Positions 50,581 to 60,381 of a stretch of DNA of 64,000 nucleotides are shown here, one piece after another (position 1 is the stretch's first letter; each line of letters opens with the position of its first letter). The notes under the pieces were generated by a model. The model saw nothing but the letters and a program-made list of their open reading frames with translations, searched no databases and was not told where the DNA came from. The position numbers were made by a program, and so were the translations under genes. The stretch comes from Clostridium magnum DSM 2767 (GTDB taxonomy: Bacteria; Bacillota; Clostridia; Clostridiales; Clostridiaceae), in assembly GCF_001623875.1 (NCBI RefSeq), contig NZ_LWAE01000014.1, forward strand, positions 1-64,000, given 5' to 3'.

Positions 50581-50812
50581 CGAAACTTAACTTATGTTCC
50601 GAAATATATTTCCATGTTTCGCCACGTTAAATATTTTTAATTAATCTAAAGCTCTAATTCTGGAAAAATCTAAGAAGCATAGCTAAACTCGTACCTCAAA
50701 CATAGCTAAGCTTCTAAGATTTTTCTAGAATTCTCGCTAAGATTAATAAAAAAATATTTAAATCTAATCTCAACATCGGAAATATACTTCTACACATAAG
50801 TTAAGTTTCTAG
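50581..50812. repeat. Long imperfect palindrome (about 230 bp)
   Basis: The left arm (GAAACTTAACTTATGT..., TTAAATATTTTTAATTAATC..., GGAAAAATCTAAGAAGC) is matched in order by the complement of the right arm over about 105 bp, with scattered mismatches, closing on a loop of about 20 nt near 50690. It lies between the giant gene and the LDH-like gene. It could be a MITE or a giant RNA hairpin that tunes downstream expression. Confidence 0.65.
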
Positions 50813-50871
50813 ATTACATATCATCACCAAAATACCTGTTATAATAATTGTTAAGAGAGGAGTACTATTTT

Positions 50872-52146
50872 ATGAATAAAAAGTTGTTTTACTATGAATT
50901 ACAAAATAAAATTTTAATAGCTAATAAAAAATATCCTTTTGAGGATGTTTCAGAAGATTTTGCCTCTAGCTACGAAGGTAGTTTATTTGCTCTAAATAGT
51001 TTAGATCCTAAAAAATCCAGAAGAAGTTTCTGTGTTACTAATCCTCAGAACTTATTTATTAAGGAAGAAAACCTAGATTTATTAAAAGACAATAGTACTG
51101 AAAATATAAATTTACCTGATTGGGTTATGGAACATATTAATAATAGAAATATAACTTCTGTAAATACTTCTTATCCTAGTTGGAAGGAGGTTTTGTCTAG
51201 TGGTTTTCCTATAGTTACGAAAGGAAATGAGAATTCCAATAAGTGGCATATAACTGTAGTAGGTCTTGGCGATGTGGGTGGAACTTTGATAACCGGACTT
51301 CGACTTTTAGGTGGAGATTGTATATCTAGAATTAATATCTTTGACAAGGATGAAAATAAAATGAAAAGATGGGAGTATGAGTGTAATCAAATTCTTTCTC
51401 CTTCCTTTGAACAGAGTTATCCTGTAGTGGTACCTATAAAAGAAGATGATTTATTTAACTGCGATATGTTTGTATTTTGTGTTTCTGTAGGTGTACCTGA
51501 AGTCGGAAAAGAAGATGTGGATGTAAGACTTGCTCAGTTTCAAGGAAATTCAAAGATAATCAGTTATTATTCTAAACTTTCTAGAATAAATAATTTTAAA
51601 GGTATATTTGCGGTAGTTTCCGATCCTGTAGATTTACTTTGCAAAACTGTTTTTGATGAGAGTAACAAAGATTCCAGTGATACTTATGATTTCAATGGCC
51701 TTTCACCAGAGCAAATTAGAGGATATGGATTAGGAGTTATGAATGCAAGAGCTAGTTATTATGCCTCTCAAAATAAGGAACATATTCATTTTTTAAAAAA
51801 TGGTCGGGTATTTGGTCCACATGGTGAAGGACTAATAGTTGCTGATAGTATAGAGAACTATAATGACGAGATTTCAAATTATCTAACAGATAAAACTAAA
51901 AAAGCAAATTTAGAAGTTAGATCTATTGGTTTCAAACCTTATGTAGCTCCAGCCTTATCTTCTGGATCATTATCTTTAATATCTACAATTAAAGGTGACT
52001 GGCATTATAGTGCTACTTTTTTAGGCGGTGCTTTTATGGGATGTAGAAACAGATTAACTTCTTCAGGTATAGAACTTGAAACACATAATTTTATTCCTGA
52101 TAGTCTTTTTAACAATCTTCAAAAAACTTATAACAACTTGCTTTAG
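50872..52146 (+). CDS. LDH/MDH-like NAD-binding protein
   Basis: About 424 residues. After an about 125-residue N-terminal region of unknown fold comes a Rossmann domain, WHITVVGLGDVGGTLITGL, with DKDEN (adenine-ribose Asp) downstream, FVFCVSVGVPEVGK and a FAVVSDPVDLLC segment like that of lactate/malate dehydrogenases. RGYGLGVMNARASYY replaces the usual R/H catalytic region, so the substrate may not be a 2-hydroxy acid. ATG 50872 is chosen because AGAGGAG lies 9 bases upstream. It follows the giant gene, separated only by the palindrome, and precedes the flavodoxin-fold gene by 61 bp. Confidence 0.7.
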   Translation: MNKKLFYYELQNKILIANKKYPFEDVSEDFASSYEGSLFALNSLDPKKSRRSFCVTNPQNLFIKEENLDLLKDNSTENINLPDWVMEHINNRNITSVNTSYPSWKEVLSSGFPIVTKGNENSNKWHITVVGLGDVGGTLITGLRLLGGDCISRINIFDKDENKMKRWEYECNQILSPSFEQSYPVVVPIKEDDLFNCDMFVFCVSVGVPEVGKEDVDVRLAQFQGNSKIISYYSKLSRINNFKGIFAVVSDPVDLLCKTVFDESNKDSSDTYDFNGLSPEQIRGYGLGVMNARASYYASQNKEHIHFLKNGRVFGPHGEGLIVADSIENYNDEISNYLTDKTKKANLEVRSIGFKPYVAPALSSGSLSLISTIKGDWHYSATFLGGAFMGCRNRLTSSGIELETHNFIPDSLFNNLQKTYNNLL

Positions 52147-52207
52147 CTTATATTTTTTAGAGAAATAATTTAAGTAGATTATAATTGGGGGTGAGTCTAC
52201 GGATACT

Positions 52208-53251
52208 TTGTACATTATAGTTCCTAATAAATATATCTCAATTCAACTTCAGAAGATGATTGAAAGCTTTATAAGCAACTTTCCTTCCGTTGTATACGTA
52301 AAAAACACTAATGAGGTTTATAATTTAAAAAATAAAAAGATATTATTTGCTATGGAGCTTGGATTTACAGGTTTTGATTTACCAATGCTCAGTTTTTTCG
52401 AAGAACATGGCTCGAAAAATGAAGAATTTTTTTATGGTTCTATAGCAGCACTTCTTGTTCATAGTAATTCCGAACTAGGTACTAAAGGAGCGGCCCAAGA
52501 TATTATTTTCCTAGCGAATAATTTAGGATGTGCTTTTCTGGGTAAACCTTTAGTAGAAGCTACTTCAAATATGAAAAACTTTTTGACTTGGCAAAAGGCT
52601 CTCCAAATACCTTTAGAAGACATATGCTTTGATTTATGTCGTAAGCTTAGCAAGAGACTGTTAGAATATAAAACTTCTCCAAATATAGGTAGTAAAAAGA
52701 TTACAGTATTATATTCTGCTCCACATAAGTTTTCAAATACTTTAGAATTATGGCATATGATATCAAAACATTTAAAGGGCTTTAGCATAAAAGAAATACA
52801 GATTGATAACGGAAAAGTATTGGATTGTAAGGGATGTTCATTTAAGCTATGCTTGCACTATGGTAATCATAATAGTTGTTTCTACGGTGGCGTTATGGTA
52901 GATGATGTTCTGCCATCTATTGAAAAATCTGACTCAATTGTATGGTTATGTCCTAACTATAATGATGCTATAGCTGCCAACTTAACGGCTACAATAAATA
53001 GACTTACTGTTTTATATCATAAAATTAGTTTCTATAATAAATCTATGTTTGGCGTAATTGTATCTGGAAATTCTGGTAGTGACTCTGTGGCAAAACAGCT
53101 TATAGGTGCTTTAAATATAAATAAAGGCTTTGCACTTCCACCTCATGCATTAATCACTGAAACTGCTAATGATCCCAAGTCTATATTTAAAGTAGAACAG
53201 ATAGAAAAAAAAGCAGAATTCTTTGCAAAACATATTATTGAAGGGTTATAA
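52208..53251 (+). CDS. Flavodoxin-fold NAD(P)H-dependent oxidoreductase with extra N-terminal domain
   Basis: 347 residues. The C-terminal half is an NADPH-dependent FMN reductase type domain: ITVLYSAPHKFSNTLELW (phosphate loop region), LDCKGCSFKLCLHYGNHNSC (cysteine-rich segment), WLCPNYNDAIAANLTATINR and GVIVSGNSGSDS. The N-terminal about 165 residues are a separate domain. The likely start is TTG 52208; no ATG is near and the GGGGGTG site is rather distant. Third gene of the run. It may reduce or regenerate the cofactor handled by its neighbours; this is inference. Confidence 0.7.
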   Translation: MYIIVPNKYISIQLQKMIESFISNFPSVVYVKNTNEVYNLKNKKILFAMELGFTGFDLPMLSFFEEHGSKNEEFFYGSIAALLVHSNSELGTKGAAQDIIFLANNLGCAFLGKPLVEATSNMKNFLTWQKALQIPLEDICFDLCRKLSKRLLEYKTSPNIGSKKITVLYSAPHKFSNTLELWHMISKHLKGFSIKEIQIDNGKVLDCKGCSFKLCLHYGNHNSCFYGGVMVDDVLPSIEKSDSIVWLCPNYNDAIAANLTATINRLTVLYHKISFYNKSMFGVIVSGNSGSDSVAKQLIGALNINKGFALPPHALITETANDPKSIFKVEQIEKKAEFFAKHIIEGL

Positions 53252-53285
53252 TATGAAATGAGATTTAAACAAGTAGGTGATTTAA

Positions 53286-54125
53286 TTGTATAGAAAAGGC
53301 GATTTCCATTTACACACAAAAGTTTCTGATGGAAAGTTATCTCCTAAGGAGCTTGTCAAATTAGCCCAAAAAGAGGGAACAGATATTATAGCAGTTACAG
53401 ATCATGATACCATAGGCGGCCTAGATGAAGCTATTGTGGAAGGCGAGGATATTGGTGTTAAAGTTATACCAGGAATTGAACTATCAACTTTATACGAAGA
53501 TAAGAGTGTTCACATTCTAGGATATTTTAAAAATATAGAACAAATTGATTTTAATTTTAAAAAATATTTAAAGGAATTAAATGAATATAGAATTTATAGA
53601 GGAGAAAAAATTATAAAAAACTTGGATAGCCTTTATAATATAAAGTTGGATTACAAATTAATACTAGAAAAGGCTCAGGGAATTATAGCACGTCCTCATA
53701 TAGCTAAAGCTATAGTTGATGCTGGATATGATTATTCTTGGAACTATATATTTGAAAATCTTATAGGTGACAATAGTCCTGCTTATGTTCCAAATAAGAA
53801 ATTAGCAACAGAAGATGGGATACAACTTTTGCAATCTGTAGGTGCTCTAACTATATTAGCTCATCCAGTTTTTGCACGGAATATAAACCTAGATAAATTA
53901 TTGAAGTTTCCTTTTCATGGTATAGAAGCTATTTATCCTGCCAATACCGCTGAGGAAACAGAAAAATTTATAGCCTATGCTAAAAAATATAATAAAATTA
54001 TTAGTGCAGGCTCCGATTTCCATGGTGTTACAAAAGATGATTCAAAACATGCATCTACAGTAGGAGAAGTATTTTTAGATGAAAAAGGTATAGAAATATT
54101 TTTACATAAGCTTAATGAAATTTAA
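53286..54125 (+). CDS. PHP-domain phosphoesterase
   Basis: 279 residues. Metal ligands of the PHP fold are clear: DFHLHTKVSDG, AVTDHDTIGG, GIELST, RPHIAKA, LAHPV and GSDFHG. Family members of this length include RNase AM/YciV (5'-3' exonuclease acting on short RNAs and 3',5'-nucleotide bisphosphates). A TTG start at 53286 has AGGTGA 5 bases upstream. It follows the oxidoreductase gene by 34 bp and is the last of the four-gene run. A phosphatase that clears pAp-like or nucleotide products would suit an NTase/PRTase system. Confidence 0.85.
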   Translation: MYRKGDFHLHTKVSDGKLSPKELVKLAQKEGTDIIAVTDHDTIGGLDEAIVEGEDIGVKVIPGIELSTLYEDKSVHILGYFKNIEQIDFNFKKYLKELNEYRIYRGEKIIKNLDSLYNIKLDYKLILEKAQGIIARPHIAKAIVDAGYDYSWNYIFENLIGDNSPAYVPNKKLATEDGIQLLQSVGALTILAHPVFARNINLDKLLKFPFHGIEAIYPANTAEETEKFIAYAKKYNKIISAGSDFHGVTKDDSKHASTVGEVFLDEKGIEIFLHKLNEI

Positions 54126-54240
54126 TCAGAAAGACTATATTAAAATAGATTTTACATAAAACATATTGAGTTTTTAAATAAGAAATGTAAATATGCTTTA
54201 TTATAATTCTATCCTAACATAGTCTTTTTCTATTCTTTAA

Positions 54241-54474
54241 TTATTTATCCTCTTCTTTTGTTTCATCTGATTTGCTTTCAACTTTATCATCAGAATATCC
54301 CTTATTTTCAGTTTGTGGGTTATTTATAATTCCTGCTAACACAAGAATGCCTAAAAAAGAAGTTACTAATTCATTATAGTTATCAGGGATAATATCAAGT
54401 CCAATACCCTTCAAAAAGATGGGTATAAATGCAGCTATAGAAAGCCATAATCCATAGTTTTTAAATCTATCCAT
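54241..54474 (-). CDS. Holin-like small membrane protein (phi LC3 type)
   Basis: 77 residues with two hydrophobic segments (LWLSIAAFIPIFLKGIG and LVTSFLGILVLAGII), then NNPQTENKGYSDD and an acidic tail. The NNPxTxNKG motif after the second segment recalls phi LC3 holins. No lysin or phage gene is adjacent, so it is either a lone relic or a domesticated membrane protein. GGGGGGAG precedes ATG. Confidence 0.6.
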   Translation of the reverse strand: MDRFKNYGLWLSIAAFIPIFLKGIGLDIIPDNYNELVTSFLGILVLAGIINNPQTENKGYSDDKVESKSDETKEEDK

Positions 54475-54625
54475 AATTCTCCCCCCTTACTATTGTTTTA
54501 TTAAGTATAGGGTTTATTTGTTACTATTATTTGAAACAAAAACTAGAGACTTATAAAATAAATCTCTAGTTTTCCTATATAACTTTCTCCTATAATAATT
54601 TTCCATAATATCAATTTTTCTTGAT

Positions 54626-56026
54626 CTATGCTTCTGACAAAAATGCATTATACCCCTTAACCGCCTCATATATATCAGCCTTACTTGCAACCTCCCATGG
54701 AGCGTGCATATTATGGAGAGCTATTCCAAAGTCTATAACCTGCATTCCATATTCAGCAAGAATATAAGCTATAGTTCCGCCGCCTCCCTGGTCAACTTTT
54801 CCAAGTTCTGAAGTTTGCCAAGTAACATTATTTTTGTCCATAATTCTTCTTAACTCAGCTATATATTCTGGATTGGCATCGTTAGAGCCTGATTTTCCTC
54901 TTGCCCCAGTATATTTGTTAAATACTACACCTTTGCCAAAATAAGCAGAATTTTTCTTTTCCATAACCGATGGGAAATTTGGATCAAAAGCCGCTGTTAC
55001 ATCGGAAGATAGCATTTTTGAATTCTTTAATGTTCTTCTTAGCTTTAGCTCACTATAATTTCCACATAAATTCATAAGTTCAGCTAATACATTTTCGAAG
55101 AATTTTGAGTGCATTCCAGTAGCTCCTACACTTCCTATCTCTTCCTTGTCTACTAGCAAAGTTACACAGGTTTTATCTGGATTTTCTATATTCATCATAG
55201 CTTCAAAGGATGTATATGAGCATATTCTATCATCATGACCATATGCCATAATCATACTTCTATCTAACCCAAAGTCTCTAGCTTTACCAGCTGGAACTAC
55301 TTGTAACTCTGCAGATATGAAATCTTCTTCAATAATTCCATATTTATCATTTAGTAATCTCAATATGTTCTGCCTAACTCTATCTTTTGCATCCTTGTCT
55401 TCAATAGGCATACTTCCTATTAATACATTTAAGTTTTCACCTTCAATAACTTTATTTGCTTTTTTATCCATCTGTTCTCCAGATAAGTGTATCAAGAGAT
55501 CTGAAACTCCCACTACTGGATCACTGTCATCTTCTCCTATTACTACATTTACCTTTTTTCCATCTTTTTTCACTATAACTCCATGTATTGCTAGTGGAAG
55601 TGTTACCCATTGATATTTCTTTATTCCACCATAATAATGAGTTTCAAACAAAGCTAAATCGGTGTCCTCGTATAATGGATTTTGTTTTAAATCAAGCCTA
55701 GGAGAATCTACATGAGCTCCTAGTATTCTTAATCCTTCTTCAAAATCTTTGCTGCCAATTATAAATAATGCTAAGTTCTTATCCATGTTATTAGCATAAA
55801 CCTTATCACCAGATTTTAAATTACCTTTTTCCTTTATAATCTGATCTATATTTTTATATCCTGCTTTTTCAGCTCTAGTTATAAGCTCAAGCACACATTC
55901 TCTTTCAGTTTTACACTTTGACATAAAGTCCTTATATCTTTCTGATAGATCAAATAAACCTTTTAAATCATCTTTTGAATACTTATTCCAAGCATACTCA
56001 TATTTTTTAGTTAAATCCATACTCAT
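54626..56026 (-). CDS. M18 family aminopeptidase
   Basis: 466 residues, usual length. Two-zinc peptidase that removes N-terminal residues, often acidic ones. Motifs: GAHVDSPRLDLKQ (zinc His, Asp), VGEDDSDPVVG, VDKEEIGSVGATG (catalytic and zinc Glu), YGHDDRICSYTSFEAM, SDVTAAFDPNFP and MHAPWEVASKADI near the end. Intact, single gene, start ATG 56026. A cytosolic enzyme with no signal peptide. Confidence 0.93.
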   Translation of the reverse strand: MSMDLTKKYEYAWNKYSKDDLKGLFDLSERYKDFMSKCKTERECVLELITRAEKAGYKNIDQIIKEKGNLKSGDKVYANNMDKNLALFIIGSKDFEEGLRILGAHVDSPRLDLKQNPLYEDTDLALFETHYYGGIKKYQWVTLPLAIHGVIVKKDGKKVNVVIGEDDSDPVVGVSDLLIHLSGEQMDKKANKVIEGENLNVLIGSMPIEDKDAKDRVRQNILRLLNDKYGIIEEDFISAELQVVPAGKARDFGLDRSMIMAYGHDDRICSYTSFEAMMNIENPDKTCVTLLVDKEEIGSVGATGMHSKFFENVLAELMNLCGNYSELKLRRTLKNSKMLSSDVTAAFDPNFPSVMEKKNSAYFGKGVVFNKYTGARGKSGSNDANPEYIAELRRIMDKNNVTWQTSELGKVDQGGGGTIAYILAEYGMQVIDFGIALHNMHAPWEVASKADIYEAVKGYNAFLSEA

Positions 56027-56140
56027 TTTTCTCCCATCTATACCTTACTATAACGTTATCATAATGCATATAGCAAATTCTAAACTTAAATACTATAGAA
56101 TTACAATAATTATAGATATTTTATTTCCTCATATTAATTA

Positions 56141-57079
56141 TTACAACCATTTCTTCTTCTTAAAAATATATATTAGCACAAAAACTATACAAAGCATTAT
56201 AAAGAGCACATAATAGCACCCGTTGTTCATTCCCATTAATGGTATTCCTCGTAAATTCATGCCGTACATACTAGTTATTAAATTTAAAGGCAAAAATATA
56301 GTAGCTATAACTGTGAATACCTTCATAAGTTCATTTGTTTTATTAGCAATTTCTGATTCAAAAGCCTCTCTAACTAAAGCTAAATCCTGAACCAAATTTT
56401 CTAAAGCAAGCATCAACTTTTCTATTTTTTTATTTAAACTCATAAAATATTCTATCTTTTCTTTTTCTATTATCAAATTATCATTACTTACTAGACTATC
56501 ACCTATATACCTTAATGGGTTCAAGTATTTTCTTATCTTATATACTTGTCTTCTAAGAGTTATCAAGTTATCTATTTGCTCATGCCTAGGATTTTTCAAA
56601 ATACTTATCTCTATTTTATCCGCTTGAGCTTCAAGGGCTGCTATTACATTATAGTTCTTTACAATTATTCTATCTAAAATATAGTATAGTAATACACAAA
56701 CTCTTGGCTTTTCTTTCAGCATAAAACAATTTTTAGACTCCCTAATATCCTTTATCAGTTCTTCTATAATATTAATTTTATCCTTATAAACTGTTATTAT
56801 ATAGTCTTTACCTAAAAACACACCTAACTCTCTTGAAATAACTATTTCATTACAATAATCTAATGTATTGAAAATAATAAATATATATCCATCGAAAAAG
56901 CTTATTTTTGATGGTTGCGCAAAATTCTTACACTCATCTTCACTATCTTTATCTAACAAAATAAACTTATTAATTTTTTCAAGTTCACTTGCATGAATCA
57001 ATATCCAATAGTGACTTTTTTCAAATTTAAAATTTTCAGTAACATCCTGGAGGTCCTTTGTTAAATCAAATATTCTCAT
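56141..57079 (-). CDS. corA: CorA-family divalent cation (Mg2+) channel
   Basis: 312 residues. A long soluble, helical N-terminal domain is followed by two C-terminal membrane helices. The signature GMN sits in SMYGMNLRGIP at the end of the first helix. The C-terminus is basic (IFKKKKWL). Substrate is probably Mg2+, possibly Co2+ or Ni2+. The start ATG has a weak GGTGG site. Single gene. Confidence 0.9.
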   Translation of the reverse strand: MRIFDLTKDLQDVTENFKFEKSHYWILIHASELEKINKFILLDKDSEDECKNFAQPSKISFFDGYIFIIFNTLDYCNEIVISRELGVFLGKDYIITVYKDKINIIEELIKDIRESKNCFMLKEKPRVCVLLYYILDRIIVKNYNVIAALEAQADKIEISILKNPRHEQIDNLITLRRQVYKIRKYLNPLRYIGDSLVSNDNLIIEKEKIEYFMSLNKKIEKLMLALENLVQDLALVREAFESEIANKTNELMKVFTVIATIFLPLNLITSMYGMNLRGIPLMGMNNGCYYVLFIMLCIVFVLIYIFKKKKWL

Positions 57080-57167
57080 AAAAACACCACCACTATAAAT
57101 ACAATACTGTGAAGTGAGGCTTCCTACTTAACTTTTGAAAAATTTAAGTATTCATAGTGTGTGAGGT

Positions 57168-57716
57168 TTAATCAGTAATTATTCCATCTATATATTCATC
57201 ATCTTTTTCCATAGGTACTTTTTCTAATACTTGAAAACTATATGCTAATCCAATTTTTTTACAATCTTTTCTTGATTTTCTCAAAAATCTGTCGTAAAAT
57301 CCACCGCCATAACCAACTCTTCCTCCCATTTTATCAAAAGCGAGCCCTGGAAGATAAGCTACATCTATTAGAGTTTCATCTACTTTAAATGCATTATCCC
57401 TTGGTTCCAAAATACCATATGCTCCTGGTTCTAGCTCTTCAAAATTTTTAATTTGAGCTATAATCATTCCCTCATCCTTAGATATAACTCTTGGTACACA
57501 GAGAACCTTTTCATCTTTCAGTGCTTGTTTTATAATTCTATGTGTGTCAAGTTCAGTGTCATAGCTTACAAATATAAATATATTTTTTGATTCTTTATAT
57601 TCTTTGCTATTTATTATCTTCTCAAATATTGCATTATCTAATCTTTCCTTTTCCTCCTTAGTAAGAATTCCCCTTTTCTCTCTCATAAATTTTCTAATTT
57701 CCCTCTTATTTTCCAC
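57168..57716 (-). CDS. 5-formyltetrahydrofolate cyclo-ligase
   Basis: 182 residues. Converts 5-formyl-THF to methenyl-THF with ATP. Family marks: EIRKFMREKRGIL near the start, VSYDTELDTHRII, EPGAYGILEPR and the ATP-site GGRVGYGGGFYDRFL. The start overlaps the end of hprK by 11 bp, so the two are translationally coupled. Confidence 0.92.
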   Translation of the reverse strand: MENKREIRKFMREKRGILTKEEKERLDNAIFEKIINSKEYKESKNIFIFVSYDTELDTHRIIKQALKDEKVLCVPRVISKDEGMIIAQIKNFEELEPGAYGILEPRDNAFKVDETLIDVAYLPGLAFDKMGGRVGYGGGFYDRFLRKSRKDCKKIGLAYSFQVLEKVPMEKDDEYIDGIITD

Positions 57717-58635
57717 TATAATTTCTCCTTTCAGCTTCCTCTTGCATTCTTCTATCTATTATATCTACAGGAGTCTCATCAGTGGTAAGACTATACCTGT
57801 AGTTAGCAGCAGCAGCCTCAATTATGACAGCTATGTTTCTTCCAGGTCTTATAGGAACAATCATTTTTCTCACAGGAACATTAAGTATATCCATATACTC
57901 TTTATCTATTCCCAACCTATCATAATTTTGTTCCTGTTTCCACTGTTCGATGTATGTAACAAGATGTATTTCTTTCCTTCTTAATATTGAACTTAATCCA
58001 TAAAGGGCTGGTATGTCAATTATCCCCATACCTCTAACCTCAACCATCCCTGATGTTATATAAGGTGATGTACCATATAGCTTTCCATCAATTTGCTTAA
58101 TATCTACTGCATCATCTGCTACTAATCTGTGTCCTCTTTTTATAAGTTCCAAAGCTGTTTCACTTTTTCCTATACCGCTTTCTCCAGTTATTAATATCCC
58201 TATACCATAAACGTCCACTAGTACTCCATGAAGCCTAGTTTCTGGAGCCAACTCGCTATCAAGATAATTCATAAGTTTATTTACAAACCTTGTTGATGTA
58301 GTATCGGTTCTTAAAATCCATCTCTTATTTTTTATAGCATTCTCCATGAATTCTTCATGGGGCTGTAACTCTCTAGTTATTATAGTACAAGGGTTCTCAA
58401 ATTTAAAATATTTCTCAAGTCTTTTGTTTCTTAAAGAAGGCTGCATAGCATCTAAAAAGCTCCATTCAGCCTTTCCAACTATCTGAACCCTTTCATTTGC
58501 ATAGTAATTATAAAAACCTGAAAATTGAAGTCCTGGTCTATTTATATCACTAACTGTAATTTCTCTAATTTGTTCTCCTTTATTTACTACTTCAAGATTT
58601 AAATCTTTTATTAAATCAATAACTGTAACTGACAT
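57706..58635 (-). CDS. hprK: HPr kinase/phosphorylase
   Basis: 309 residues, normal length. Phosphorylates Ser46 of HPr in carbon catabolite control and reverses it. Walker A GESGIGKSETALEL at about 153-166, followed by LVADDAVDIKQ. The signature VEVRGMGIIDI and a C-terminal regulatory end are present. It follows the DUF896 gene by 14 bp. Confidence 0.95.
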   Translation of the reverse strand: MSVTVIDLIKDLNLEVVNKGEQIREITVSDINRPGLQFSGFYNYYANERVQIVGKAEWSFLDAMQPSLRNKRLEKYFKFENPCTIITRELQPHEEFMENAIKNKRWILRTDTTSTRFVNKLMNYLDSELAPETRLHGVLVDVYGIGILITGESGIGKSETALELIKRGHRLVADDAVDIKQIDGKLYGTSPYITSGMVEVRGMGIIDIPALYGLSSILRRKEIHLVTYIEQWKQEQNYDRLGIDKEYMDILNVPVRKMIVPIRPGRNIAVIIEAAAANYRYSLTTDETPVDIIDRRMQEEAERRNYSGK

Positions 58636-58649
58636 TTATTTTACTCTCC

Positions 58650-58838
58650 TTAATTTAATTTGTCTTTAGGTGGAACTCTTTTTATGCCTTCTAATTGTGA
58701 TCTAAAATTTCTTTTCACATTATCTATATATCTTTGTCTTAATTTCTGTTGCTCCAGTTTTTCATCTTCAGTAAGACCTTCATTTTGACTTTTCTTATAT
58801 AAAAAATTAATTCTTTCTATAACTTCTTCTATTCTCAT
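58650..58838 (-). CDS. DUF896 family protein (YnzC-like)
   Basis: 62 residues. Two-helix protein with the family pattern IERINFLYKKSQNEGLTEDE and RQRYIDNVKRNFRSQLEGI. Function not known; Bacillus members are linked to the SOS region. ATG 58838 is chosen because AGGAG lies 8 bases upstream. First gene of the hprK run. Confidence 0.88.
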   Translation of the reverse strand: MRIEEVIERINFLYKKSQNEGLTEDEKLEQQKLRQRYIDNVKRNFRSQLEGIKRVPPKDKLN

Positions 58839-58941
58839 TACTATCACTCCTAATGTATTTGTAATTATATTGTATTTTATTTTATATTATACTTGAATTT
58901 ATTAAATAATCCAATGAAAAATCATAAAATATAAGTTTCCT

Positions 58942-58996
58942 AAACACAATAAAAACTTCATTAATTATAAAAATTAACGAAGTTTTTATTGTGTTT
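58942..58996 (-). terminator. glpX terminator
   Basis: AAACACAATAAAAACTTC...ATTAATT pairs with ATTAACGAAGTTTTTATTGTGTTT: a 24-bp near-perfect stem that starts a few bases past the glpX stop, with T-runs inside and after. Confidence 0.75.
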
Positions 58997-59002
58997 AAAC
59001 AT

Positions 59003-59977
59003 TTATTTTACTACTAAGCTACTTTTATTTAAATCATGATGAGCTTCTACGAATCTTACTGTTCCTGTCTTTGCCCTCATTACAACAGTATGAGTTACTG
59101 CCCAATCATTTTTAGAAAATAGAACACCCTTTAAAAGATCACAGTCTGTTATACCAGTTGCTGCAAAATAAACATCATCACTTTTTACTAAATCATCTAT
59201 AAATAATGTTTTGGTCACATCTTCTATACCCATTTTTATACATCTTTGCTTCTCTTCTTCTGTATGAGGTTCTAGCTTTGCTTGCATTTCCCCTCCCATA
59301 CATTTAATAGCTGCTGCAGCGATAACTCCTTCCGGAGCTCCTCCTGTTCCCATCAATATATCAACACCTGTATTCTCAAAGCCACATGCAATTGCTGCTG
59401 CAACGTCACCTTCACCAAATAGTTTTACTCTAGCTCCAACCTCTCTAGCAGCACTAACTATATAGTCATGTCTTTCTCTTTCTTGAACAATTACTGTAAG
59501 TTCTGTAACATCTTTATTTAGAGCCTTTGCAACATTTAGTATATTTTCCTTAGGGGATTTGTTTATATCAATGGCACCCTTTGCACCTGGACCTACAGCT
59601 ATTTTTTTCATATACATATCTGGTGCATGAAATAAACTTCCTCTTGGTCCCATTGCAACTACTGCTATAGCGTTAGGTAAGCCTTTAGCAATTAAGACAG
59701 TTCCATCTAAAGGATCTACAGCAATATCCATTTCGGGCATATTTTCTTCACCTATACCTACTTTTTGTCCTATATAAAGCATTGGAGCATTATCTAATTC
59801 TCCCTCTCCAATTACAACCGTTCCTCTAACTGGCATCATAGTGAAAGCTTTTTCCATACCATCAACTGCTGCCTGATCTGCAGCAATTTTATCGCCTCTT
59901 CCCATAAATTTAGCAGAACAAAGTGCAGCTGCTTCTGTTACCCTAGCAAGTCCCATAGCTATATCTGTATTTAGCAT
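59003..59977 (-). CDS. glpX: Fructose-1,6-bisphosphatase, class II (GlpX)
   Basis: 324 residues. Hydrolyses fructose-1,6-bisphosphate in gluconeogenesis. Family marks: VTEAAALCSAKFMGRGDK, VVIGEGELDNAPMLYIG, AVDPLDGTVLIAKG (metal site), GTGGAPEGVIAAAA. Start ATG with GGAGG 7-8 bases upstream. Single gene with a strong terminator. Confidence 0.94.
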   Translation of the reverse strand: MLNTDIAMGLARVTEAAALCSAKFMGRGDKIAADQAAVDGMEKAFTMMPVRGTVVIGEGELDNAPMLYIGQKVGIGEENMPEMDIAVDPLDGTVLIAKGLPNAIAVVAMGPRGSLFHAPDMYMKKIAVGPGAKGAIDINKSPKENILNVAKALNKDVTELTVIVQERERHDYIVSAAREVGARVKLFGEGDVAAAIACGFENTGVDILMGTGGAPEGVIAAAAIKCMGGEMQAKLEPHTEEEKQRCIKMGIEDVTKTLFIDDLVKSDDVYFAATGITDCDLLKGVLFSKNDWAVTHTVVMRAKTGTVRFVEAHHDLNKSSLVVK

Positions 59978-60381
59978 AAGATTTTACCTCCAAAATATAT
60001 ATTATATATCACTTTTCATCAATTTAAAAAAGCATAAAATACTATTATGTACTTTTTTCAACAATTCGACACATTAATTTATTTTACATTTAAATATTAT
60101 ATCACATTTATTTCACAAAACAAGATTTAATGTACAACATTAAACCTTTACTTATATATTTTATGAAATAAAGTCTAAATTATATTGAAATATTACATCA
60201 TAATAGTGATTAAATAAAGCAAATAACAATCGCTAATATATCCCACACATCAATAAACTTACATTAATTTAATTCATATTATAAAAAATACTATAAAACT
60301 TTAAAACTTTTAGACAATATTCTGTTTTTACATTTATTCCCACACACTTTAATACCAGCACTTTAATACATTTTTTTCCGT

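Noticed and set aside
54241..54474. Prophage around the holin-like gene
   Set aside because: No lysin, structural or integrase genes lie near it; only the one small membrane protein is holin-like.
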